64,000 nt of DNA, taken from contig JAGFJO010000006.1 of assembly GCA_024102635.1 (NCBI GenBank), positions 158,706 through 222,705 of the forward strand, written 5' to 3'. Each line of letters begins with the position of its first letter. The first letter of the stretch is position 1. Origin of the DNA: Deltaproteobacteria bacterium (GTDB lineage: Bacteria > Bdellovibrionota_C > UBA2361 > JAGFJO01). Shown piece by piece: positions 1 to 7,540 of this stretch. Position numbers and translations under genes: made by a program. Under the pieces are notes generated by a model. The model was not told the DNA's origin. It ran no database searches and was given only the letters and a program-made list of their open reading frames with translations.

Positions 1-1383
1 TCCATAGTTGGCACCCCGTTTAATCCGTTTCTTAATCGGATAATGATGGCGACCGATCCGGTGAAGCTTCCTGTACGACTGGACCTGCCTCCTATGGAAC
101 ATCGCCCCGAGGAAGTGGTGCACCGTGAAACCATTAGAGATGAAGAGTTAACTTTAAGTGCTGATCAGATTACAACCTTCTCTTTCGCCGTTCCGGCCCC
201 AGGCATCACTAAGGATCGCTTTTTGGGAGTCACATTTGAGGTTATATCACCGTCCGCCCATGAGAGGCTGGCCGTCCTGACCAACTCTGCCGAAATAACT
301 TACTCTCGGCCAATCTTTGCTTCGAATGAATGGCAAGACATTACAATGTACTTTCCGCACGATAGCGCAGAACCAAATTTTTCTCTTCAATTTCAGCCGG
401 CCGAGAATACCAGGGTAAGAAATCTTCGCTATATTGTGGCCGAATACAAGCATAAATTCAAAGATGACCCCAGTTACATGCGCAACTACTTCCTGAAAGG
501 AAGCCGCAAAAGAATCGCAATAGTTGGCAACTCCACTGTTTACGGCGCGGGTGCAGAGCGAGGGGCCAGCTTTCCGCTTTTGCTTCAGCTAAAGCTGGAA
601 ACGCATTTTCCGGGCAAGTATGAAGTCATGAATTTGGGCGTACCTGGCGTCTCATTTATCGGTCATATCATATCGATCACAAACTACGGCATGGTAGGAC
701 TCGCTACGTGGCCCAATCCCGAAGCTTACAGGCGTACCCTTCATCGCGCCCCTGCTCTAAGGGACATGCAACCGGTTCTTGTAATTCTGGCAGCACACTG
801 GAACGATTGCCGGCGTTTTCACCCCTTTTTAGGTTACGGAGAGCGAGAGCCAAGCCTTCTCGACTACCTTCCCTCTACCTATCCGGCGAACCGGCTCTAT
901 GCTGATATTGCACTAAAATCGCTCTTCAGATTCTTTGACAATCCTTCTCATCAGGCATACACAAAAATGACCTCCGATTATATGGAGATGCTTAGTCAAC
1001 CGTTCGACCAGGCGCAGGCAATTAGATTGGCGCAACAACATTACGACTTCCTTACGGAGTCCTATGTGGAGCGTTTCAAGAGATACATGCCGGACGCCCA
1101 ACTGATCTTGATGACCTTGCCGGACGTTGGCGGGGAAATAACCAAAGAACAGGAGTCTTTGGTTCAGCGAAGTGCTTATATCAAGGTTGCCGCTAAGCAT
1201 GCACTTCCATTGATTGATTTATCTTCAGAATTTCTAAATGCATTTCCAGCTGCCTCGAGAGCGCTGCGGTATGCAGAGTCTTTGATGTTCAGCGACGAGA
1301 TCCATGCCACCTATTTAGGCAATCAGTGGATTGCTGATATGTCCTTTGCCGAATTAAGGGAACGTCTGCATGGAATGGAGTAG
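1..1383 (+). CDS. SGNH/GDSL-type hydrolase, 5' end probably outside window
   Basis: Reading frame 1 is open from the first base, and the first ATG pair (positions 43-48) has no ribosome binding site, so the true start probably lies upstream of the window. Counting from the ATG at 43, the first 130 residues look like a beta-rich accessory domain. An SGNH-hydrolase fold follows: block I is GNST (residues 162-165, with the serine expected to be the nucleophile, although the usual GDS is changed to GNS), and block V is DEIH (418-421), which supplies Asp and His. Such enzymes remove or transfer acyl groups on glycans or lipids. The neighbourhood is rich in glycosyltransferases and has a second SGNH protein on the opposite strand, so an envelope-glycan substrate is plausible but is inference. 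The next gene begins 5 bases downstream. Confidence 0.75.
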   Translation, partial: SIVGTPFNPFLNRIMMATDPVKLPVRLDLPPMEHRPEEVVHRETIRDEELTLSADQITTFSFAVPAPGITKDRFLGVTFEVISPSAHERLAVLTNSAEITYSRPIFASNEWQDITMYFPHDSAEPNFSLQFQPAENTRVRNLRYIVAEYKHKFKDDPSYMRNYFLKGSRKRIAIVGNSTVYGAGAERGASFPLLLQLKLETHFPGKYEVMNLGVPGVSFIGHIISITNYGMVGLATWPNPEAYRRTLHRAPALRDMQPVLVILAAHWNDCRRFHPFLGYGEREPSLLDYLPSTYPANRLYADIALKSLFRFFDNPSHQAYTKMTSDYMEMLSQPFDQAQAIRLAQQHYDFLTESYVERFKRYMPDAQLILMTLPDVGGEITKEQESLVQRSAYIKVAAKHALPLIDLSSEFLNAFPAASRALRYAESLMFSDEIHATYLGNQWIADMSFAELRERLHGME

Positions 1384-1388
1384 CTAGC

Positions 1389-1946
1389 TTGAACATTCAG
1401 ATCGCTTTTTTCCTCGCAACACTCTGGCTCGGCACGTTTCAGGTCGGAAGTTCTCCCTCTCCTACAACATGTGAAGCGATGGCGGAACCAATTAAGGAAT
1501 TGCTTCCCTACCCAAAATTGCTAGCAATCAGACTTCCTAAAACGTTAGATGGCGAAACAAAAGACTGGCGTTTCAATCTCCTAATGAAGCTTTCGAGCCT
1601 AGGCTTAGCAAGCGTCACTGAACACGGCGGGCAGCTGGCATGGTCACCTGCCGGCGGTAACGAAGATAAAATTAGGGCCAACTATGACCGTTTATATAAT
1701 CTTATCGACTATAGCTTGCTCATGGGTTACAAGGACGTAGAAATTTCTAAATGCCAGGAGGTTGACGCCCGCACGCTTAATGTCACTATTGAAGAACGAA
1801 TCGAGAAGAGCCGCCTTTATGATGAGTTGATAGATGCAGTGCCTCCCGAACTCTTAGATGACCTGACAGCAGAAACGAGCGCTGCTCGAATCGTCAGGAG
1901 TAATGGCTCCGTTTCAATATTACAAGAGAACGCGACTACCGATTAA
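1389..1946 (+). CDS. hypothetical secreted protein
   Basis: I do not recognise this 185-residue protein. Its TTG start is supported by a GGAG motif about 8 bases upstream that lies in the end of the preceding SGNH gene. The first 20 or so residues form a hydrophobic signal-peptide-like segment, and a cysteine follows at about residue 28. The rest is a mixed charged and helical sequence without an obvious motif. It is 5 bases behind the SGNH hydrolase and probably co-transcribed with it. The last 11 bases overlap the 3' end of the minus-strand SGNH gene, so the two transcripts converge. Confidence 0.65.
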   Translation: MNIQIAFFLATLWLGTFQVGSSPSPTTCEAMAEPIKELLPYPKLLAIRLPKTLDGETKDWRFNLLMKLSSLGLASVTEHGGQLAWSPAGGNEDKIRANYDRLYNLIDYSLLMGYKDVEISKCQEVDARTLNVTIEERIEKSRLYDELIDAVPPELLDDLTAETSAARIVRSNGSVSILQENATTD

Positions 1947-3042
1947 AACAATGCTTTTCAACGAGCGGCAATATTTCGGGCAAAAGCTTCTCGGCGATCA
2001 GACGCGATCCCTCGGCGCTTGTGTGCACAGAATCAGAAAAGTTTGCCAAGCGCCTTCGAAAAGGGATTTCATGAAAAAGCTTATACAGTGGGAGGTAGCT
2101 TAATTCGTGCTCGCTTGCCAGCTCTTGCATTACCCTGTGCTCTTCTGCCAGGAGCGTCGGATAGTGCCTACTCTGCATCTGAAGCTCCTTTTCGTCGTAT
2201 GATCCGAGATAACCTGCAGCCAGTTGTAAGTCGCTCTCTTTTTCGCTGGAAGTAAATAGGGTCGGAAGACTTAGCAGCACAAGCGGAACATCTGCAAGCG
2301 CATCAATTGATCGCATCGCCGCGACAAAGTCCTCCAATCTCCTGCGAAACTGCTCTACAACGGAGAACTTCCGTTCCGCGTCCCGGTCACCGGACATCTT
2401 GCTGCGAACTTCTAGATTGAACTCACAGATGTAGTGAGTGAGCGCAAGCGCTCGCAAGCTGCCCTGCCGCAAAAGCCATGAACATACCGGAGTTGACCAG
2501 TGCTCACCAAGGAAGTAGTCAGGAACGGTGTCATTAATTATAGGAGATAAAATTATTAAATCAGCGCCTAAATCTTTTACTCCAAAATTTGCTACACCTC
2601 TCGAGCTTTCCACTCTCGTTGTCCAGTGATACGAGGGCACAAGTGTCAAAGGGAGATTTGTTAATCCGGAGGTAATTTGGCGCAGGTGCCCGCCCAGATA
2701 GCCGAGGTTCAGCACTTCCAGATCGCCGCAACCACTGCAACTGCGCCGAAGTTCACTTTGCAGCAGATAAGGCCATGTTCGTTCATACGTCAGGCCCAAC
2801 CCGTAAGTAGTGCTTCCACCTAAGGTTAATATTGTGCACCGGTCACTTTCTCCGGTCGCTACCGGCTGCCTGTATATTCCTTCTGCTTTTTTAGAGGAGC
2901 AGGTGCCGTTCAGTTCCCAATAGTAAAAACATCCACTTGAGATGTAGTATCGAACCTCCAAAATTATACAGGCTACTGCTATCGATAGTAAAAGAGAAGC
3001 CAACGCCAGCACACTAGAGGAGAGGCTTAATGAGTTTCGCAT
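1936..3042 (-). CDS. membrane-anchored SGNH/GDSL-type hydrolase
   Basis: The protein has an N-terminal membrane segment (about residues 9-29) followed by an SGNH-hydrolase domain on the outer face. Block I is GGST near residue 77 and block V is DSVH at about residues 337-340, giving the Ser/Asp/His set. I chose the ATG at 3042; a TTG two codons earlier (3048) is also possible. It is the third gene of a minus-strand group: GtrB-like glycosyltransferase, FdtD-like fusion (25 bases upstream), then this gene. A role as deacetylase or acyl transferase on the glycan made by its neighbours is inferred from that context. It is distantly similar in layout to the SGNH protein at the left edge of the window. 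Confidence 0.75.
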   Translation of the reverse strand: MRNSLSLSSSVLALASLLLSIAVACIILEVRYYISSGCFYYWELNGTCSSKKAEGIYRQPVATGESDRCTILTLGGSTTYGLGLTYERTWPYLLQSELRRSCSGCGDLEVLNLGYLGGHLRQITSGLTNLPLTLVPSYHWTTRVESSRGVANFGVKDLGADLIILSPIINDTVPDYFLGEHWSTPVCSWLLRQGSLRALALTHYICEFNLEVRSKMSGDRDAERKFSVVEQFRRRLEDFVAAMRSIDALADVPLVLLSLPTLFTSSEKESDLQLAAGYLGSYDEKELQMQSRHYPTLLAEEHRVMQELASEHELSYLPLYKLFHEIPFRRRLANFSDSVHTSAEGSRLIAEKLLPEILPLVEKHCFNR

Positions 3043-3073
3043 AAGCAAGCCGTTACGACTACGATTCTCCCGT

Positions 3074-4009
3074 TCAGCTGGCTACCAGATTCAAATAATC
3101 GTCGTAATTACGGATATAATCGGCCGCATCGTACTTGGCGGAAGCAAGAACCAAAAGCTTGGCGTCCGAAGAGTACTTGTACTGCGTGCTCCACACCATT
3201 GGAGGAATGTAGAGCGCGACGTCGGGTGAGTCCAGCACCACTTCCTGGCGCCGCTTCCCGTCATCGAGAACGCAATTTAAACTGCCTTGGATGCAGATCA
3301 ATAACTGCTCCAACGTTTTGTGGGCGTGCTCTCCTCTTATCTCCTTACTGGGGACATCAAACACAAGAAAGCATCTTTGCGGCACAAACGGCAGATCTCC
3401 GTTATCAACCTCGCGAGCTACAAGATTTCCGCGAATATCCTCGACTACGCGCGAGCGAATTAACTTTGCATTTGCTACCAGCACCTGGTCTTTAGCCACA
3501 TCTTTCGACCGCACGGCAAATGCTTTAGAGCTGGAGTGTGAATCGGTATATCCGACGATTCTGCCGGGATTTCCTGACACAATCGCATTTGGCGGGACTG
3601 AACGGGTAACCACCGTCCCAGCTCCGATCATCGCGTTCTGCCCGATGGTTATGCCGGGCAGTACCGTTGCATTCGCGCCTATTGAAGCGCCCTTACGAAC
3701 GAGAGTTTGCGGATATTTCTCCAGATGTTTGCGGCTGCGGGGAAAAACATCATTCGTGAATGTGACATTCGGTCCGATAAAAACATCGTCTTCAACTTTT
3801 ATTCCATCCCATAATTGGACGCCGCTCTTCACAGTTACACCATTCCCGATCACCACCTCGTTCTCAATAAAGGTGTGATCGCATATATTGCAATCACAGC
3901 CTATCGTGGCTCCCGGTAAAATGTGGGCAAACGCCCAGATACGGGTTCCGGAACCAATTTGCGATGTTTCTACCAGCGCCTGCGGATGTGAAAAGTAAGA
4001 ATTGCTCAT
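3074..4009 (-). CDS. bifunctional sugar acetyltransferase / 3,4-ketoisomerase (FdtD/WxcM-like)
   Basis: Two domains are visible. Residues about 10-155 are a left-handed beta helix built of hexapeptide repeats (such as IGNGVT and IGANAT), typical of sugar N-acetyltransferases. Residues about 178-311 are a WxcM/FdtA-type cupin with the RGEHAHK motif, whose histidines are expected at the active site of dTDP-4-keto-6-deoxyglucose 3,4-ketoisomerases. This combination is known in the bifunctional FdtD, which helps make dTDP-3-acetamido-3,6-dideoxy sugars. The partner aminotransferase is not in the window. The gene starts 2 bases after the GtrB-like gene, and its ribosome binding site (GGAAGGA) lies inside the last codons of that gene, which indicates translational coupling. 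The exact sugar product is unknown. Confidence 0.85.
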   Translation of the reverse strand: MSNSYFSHPQALVETSQIGSGTRIWAFAHILPGATIGCDCNICDHTFIENEVVIGNGVTVKSGVQLWDGIKVEDDVFIGPNVTFTNDVFPRSRKHLEKYPQTLVRKGASIGANATVLPGITIGQNAMIGAGTVVTRSVPPNAIVSGNPGRIVGYTDSHSSSKAFAVRSKDVAKDQVLVANAKLIRSRVVEDIRGNLVAREVDNGDLPFVPQRCFLVFDVPSKEIRGEHAHKTLEQLLICIQGSLNCVLDDGKRRQEVVLDSPDVALYIPPMVWSTQYKYSSDAKLLVLASAKYDAADYIRNYDDYLNLVAS

Positions 4010-4011
4010 TA

Positions 4012-4953
4012 CTAAGTTCCTTCCGATTTATCGAATGATAGGTGTATGTGCTTGATGAACAAGGGGCGCGACTTGGTGTTCTCATACGAACGCCAAACAT
4101 ACCCTCCGATAACCCCCAGTCCAAGGCAATTGATGCCCCCAAAAAATGCAAGCGCCAACACAATCGGCGTATACCCCGGAACGTCAATGGCTCCTGCGGC
4201 TCTCGCCGCAAGAACTATCACACCGAAAACAACACTAAAAACGACCCCTAAAACCCCGCCATAGAGAAGCAGCCGGATTGGCAGGTCGGTGAAGCTCATA
4301 AAGCTATCCAGCAGATAGTTAAGCTTCCTTCGAAACGTCCAAGCCGACTTTCCGTGCAGCCTGGGGCGTCTTACATATGGAACATAACTTCTCCTGAAAC
4401 CGACCCAAAAAAGCAGCCCAATCAACGAACTATGACTTTCGTGGAGTTCCAACAAACGGTCACGCACCTGCTTTGTGCCTCCAAAAATGTCCACTCCACC
4501 GTGCGGAACGTCCCGATTCACCAGACGCCTATAAAGCCGCCAAAAAACGCCTGACATTATTTTTGCAATCAGGGGATCGGCCCGCTCAGTACGTTGACCT
4601 ACTACAACGTCGGCATTACCTTTCGAGAGCTCTCGGTGAAAATCCAAAATAATACCCGGTGGCTCCTGTAGATCGGCAGCCATGATCGCAAAATAATCTC
4701 CTTTGGCAGCATCTAGCCCCGCTCTTATGGCTGCGAATGAACCGAAATTCCTGGACAAGGATATAAGTTGTGAAGAAAACGGCGAGGTTGGAAGCCTTTC
4801 AGCTAAGATAAGATACGAATTGTCGGGGCTGCCATCCACGACAAAAACGACCTCGAAGTCTCCTTCAAACTCGGTATTTAATTTAGTCAGTTCATCCAGC
4901 AGTGCAGGGAGAGATTCCTCGTTTTTACAAACCGGAATAATAAGCGAAATCAT
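4012..4953 (-). CDS. GtrB/DPM1-like family 2 glycosyltransferase
   Basis: A GT2 catalytic domain occupies about residues 1-215, with the metal and nucleotide motif VVDGSPDN near residue 40 and ADLQEPP near residue 95. Two membrane helices follow (about 225-250 and 262-285). This is the layout of polyprenyl-phosphate glucosyl or mannosyl transferases such as GtrB, which load a sugar onto undecaprenyl phosphate at the inner membrane. It is the first gene of the group with the FdtD-like fusion and the SGNH hydrolase. A simple reading is that a rare deoxyamino sugar is placed on a lipid carrier and later acyl-modified outside; this is inference. Confidence 0.85.
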   Translation of the reverse strand: MISLIIPVCKNEESLPALLDELTKLNTEFEGDFEVVFVVDGSPDNSYLILAERLPTSPFSSQLISLSRNFGSFAAIRAGLDAAKGDYFAIMAADLQEPPGIILDFHRELSKGNADVVVGQRTERADPLIAKIMSGVFWRLYRRLVNRDVPHGGVDIFGGTKQVRDRLLELHESHSSLIGLLFWVGFRRSYVPYVRRPRLHGKSAWTFRRKLNYLLDSFMSFTDLPIRLLLYGGVLGVVFSVVFGVIVLAARAAGAIDVPGYTPIVLALAFFGGINCLGLGVIGGYVWRSYENTKSRPLFIKHIHLSFDKSEGT

Positions 4954-5356
4954 ATATCCTTCGCAGAATGAAGCTCGCGCAACAAAACCGCTCTTTACCG
5001 GGGTTTCCGTTCTGACTTGACGTCAACAAGTAAGATGCTGCGAGCAATGCAACGGCTTAGAAATTCAGTCTAACATTCAGGCCCAAACGGCGAAAATACG
5101 TAATTCAAAGTGGGTCACTCGGAAGCGGCCCGTACTTCGACATGAGTCAGAATTCACCGGCATGCGGCCACAAACTGGAGTTCGTATGCAATGTAATGGA
5201 CCCGCCTTTTCATGTTATGGAGTGAGCCGCAAGCCTCCGACAAATAAAAGAATAAGTGCCTCTAGTAGTAGCCCCACTACGGGGTAATATCAGCTATATA
5301 GCTTCGCATTCATGCATATTGCAGCATAAACTGAGAAGGGATAAAACGGCACTACA
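4954..5356. other. gene-free divergent intergenic region
   Basis: About 400 bases separate the minus-strand glycosyltransferase from the plus-strand secreted protein. Both promoters should lie here. I see no convincing coding frame, RNA gene or clear sigma-70 promoter. A TTGACG-type hexamer around 5018, read on the minus strand, is the only candidate -35 box and has no good -10 partner. Confidence 0.4.
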
Positions 5357-5881
5357 ATGCACCGCTTCACCACCTCTGCATTCATCATGCTCATATTTGC
5401 GCTACCCATCCCGGCATCTGCTGAACTATGCGGCGCTTGGGTAGAGCCCATACGGACAGCTATCGCCGACGTATGTCAACGGCAGATTGCATCTGAGCGT
5501 TCCACCGCGATGTCGCACGAAGCGCCAAGCCAGTATAGTTTCTGCGCTTGGAGGCTGGCCGGAGGAACGGAGCAAAGCGATCCCGCCTCGAACGCCTCCG
5601 TTATCAGGTGGGAAAGCGAGACATCGGAGCAGGCGGAAAAGGCCTATGCCCTCAATCGTGAAGAGTTCGGCAAAATGACTTATCCGAAATCGGGGTCTAA
5701 AATCGAGGATATCGAGGGCATCGGCCAAAAGGCTTTCTGGGATCCCATAGCTCAGCGGCTTGTAGTGATAGACAAAAGCACCGTTTTCGTTTTTTCGGGC
5801 TGCTCAGCCGATCAAACTGAGGCACGCGAAACAGCGTCTGCTATCGCAAGCTCGTTGTTAGGAGCGAAAAAGGCAGCATGA
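5357..5881 (+). CDS. hypothetical secreted protein
   Basis: This 174-residue protein begins with a clear signal peptide (hydrophobic core about residues 7-20, cleavage likely after the ASA near residue 22). The mature part has four cysteines and an alternating helix and strand look, but I cannot place it in a family. Its stop overlaps the start of the next gene by four bases (ATGA), so it is translated together with the membrane glycosyltransferase. A periplasmic accessory role to that enzyme is possible, but only on the basis of position. Confidence 0.7.
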   Translation: MHRFTTSAFIMLIFALPIPASAELCGAWVEPIRTAIADVCQRQIASERSTAMSHEAPSQYSFCAWRLAGGTEQSDPASNASVIRWESETSEQAEKAYALNREEFGKMTYPKSGSKIEDIEGIGQKAFWDPIAQRLVVIDKSTVFVFSGCSADQTEARETASAIASSLLGAKKAA

Positions 5882-7431
5882 TGAATGAGGCATCTAACAA
5901 AAGTGATGTATTTCATTATATCAGCTTGGCCGTCATTCTTATTCTTGCGACATTCATTCGTACGACTAATCTGGGAAGCAATCCTGCAGGATTCTTCTGT
6001 GACGAGGCCGATGTTGGGCTTCAAGCTTATCGCATCTTGAATCCTCGTCCCGATGTCGAAAATTGGTTGCCGGTTTTTTTTCGCTGCCCTGGCCATTGCC
6101 GCGACCCTGTACCGATATACTCTACCGTCCCTTTCGTTGCCGCTTTTGGTCTCGATGAATTAACTACTCGGATCCCATTCGCGCTGTACGGAAGTCTGCA
6201 AGTGCTCGTGCTGTACCTTTTCGCCAACTGCTTGTTCGGCAACAGAGTCGCCCTATTTTCTGCGATGTTCGTTGCCATATCACCGTGGCAGATACAGATG
6301 AGCAGGATGGCAATGGATGCTATTCCGGCGCTTTTTTGGCTTACGTTCGGGCTATATATGCTCACATTAGGCCGGCGTAATGTTTACTTTTATGCTCCTG
6401 CGGTGCTTGGCTTTATTTTGGCATTCTTCAGCTACCAGCCGCCCAAGATGTATCTACCTTTGGTCTTTGCCGCCTTCTTAGGAATCTTTTGGCCTTCGAC
6501 TACACGCTGGTTGAAAAGCAAAACGTTTTGGGTGACCTCACTACTGGGGATCGGGCTGATGGCGCTCTTACTCTGGGGTTACATTTCAGATGGTTCAGCC
6601 TTTACACGCTGGCGCCAAGTTCAAGGTTCGGACGCCTCAATTAGCCGGATAGTTGAGGGATATAAGAACCACTTTACCCTCGATTTCTTATTCAGATTGG
6701 GAGACTCCCAGTTTCATGGTCAAGGCACCACCAGGCATTCAATACGAGGCGCAGGCGAACTTTACTGGTTTCAGCTTCCGCCTCTATTACTTTCGATCTT
6801 TGCGTTTTGGAGCCGTGGCTACCAAAAGCGGCCTCTCATATTCGTTCTTTCTCTGCTGCTTCTGTACCCTATCGGTTCCATTTTTGTGACCACAAATCCA
6901 TTCGCATCACGATCTGTTCTGGGTGTACTTCCATTTACCATTCTCTCCGCCATCGGCGCCGACATGGTGATCAGGACATTTGCTGCGCGAGCGTGGCGCT
7001 TTGCAGCTGCTCTTTCCATTAGCGCCATCGCAGCGGCCGCATCTACTAACTACTATCAGCTACTTCGTGATTATCCCTCATACTCTTCCGACTATTGGGG
7101 GTGGCAGTACGGATTTCGGCAGGCAATCACTTTGCTAAAGAATAAAGAGGCTCTTAACATTTACGACGAGCTCAGAATAACGCACCGCTTCAATGGACCG
7201 GATTGGTTGCTAGACTATTACAACGTGATTTTTGACTGCAAGAAGTGCATCAGTCAGAACAACCCCATTCAGATCGACATTACTCGCAAGCAGTACTTTG
7301 TGATGAGAATCGACGATGTAATCGAAGCCCAGATGCGGTATCCGAACCTCAAATTTGACTTAGATGAGATAATTTTTCTTCCCAACGGTAAGCCGGAGCT
7401 GTGGGGCGGAACCTTCGTTAGCTCCGATTAA
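5878..7431 (+). CDS. GT-C membrane glycosyltransferase, ArnT/PMT (GT39)-like
   Basis: A 517-residue polytopic membrane protein with about ten hydrophobic segments and a C-terminal soluble part of about 120 residues. The first periplasmic loop carries CDEAD (residues 41-45), matching the acidic motif that follows the first helix in GT39-type enzymes, which use polyprenyl-phosphate sugars as donors outside the membrane. That makes it a natural consumer of a lipid-linked sugar such as one made by the GtrB-like protein. The start overlaps the preceding stop (ATGA). A second ATG follows immediately. The acceptor cannot be told from sequence. Confidence 0.75.
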   Translation: MMNEASNKSDVFHYISLAVILILATFIRTTNLGSNPAGFFCDEADVGLQAYRILNPRPDVENWLPVFFRCPGHCRDPVPIYSTVPFVAAFGLDELTTRIPFALYGSLQVLVLYLFANCLFGNRVALFSAMFVAISPWQIQMSRMAMDAIPALFWLTFGLYMLTLGRRNVYFYAPAVLGFILAFFSYQPPKMYLPLVFAAFLGIFWPSTTRWLKSKTFWVTSLLGIGLMALLLWGYISDGSAFTRWRQVQGSDASISRIVEGYKNHFTLDFLFRLGDSQFHGQGTTRHSIRGAGELYWFQLPPLLLSIFAFWSRGYQKRPLIFVLSLLLLYPIGSIFVTTNPFASRSVLGVLPFTILSAIGADMVIRTFAARAWRFAAALSISAIAAAASTNYYQLLRDYPSYSSDYWGWQYGFRQAITLLKNKEALNIYDELRITHRFNGPDWLLDYYNVIFDCKKCISQNNPIQIDITRKQYFVMRIDDVIEAQMRYPNLKFDLDEIIFLPNGKPELWGGTFVSSD

Positions 7432-7507
7432 AATAGGGGGTCCTTTGGCTGCGGGGGAGTGTTCATCTTATCGGTACTAGCCGCCTATCCAAGGAACATT
7501 AATGTAA

Positions 7508-7540
7508 TAGCCGCCATCTAGCGCTATTAAATGGCTGCTA
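7508..7540. terminator. inverted repeat between convergent genes
   Basis: Arms TAGCCGCCAT and ATGGCTGCTA pair with one mismatch around a 13-base loop. It lies between the converging ends of the GT-C glycosyltransferase and the GT2-CapK fusion. There is no T tract, so a terminator role is only suggested by position. Confidence 0.3.
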
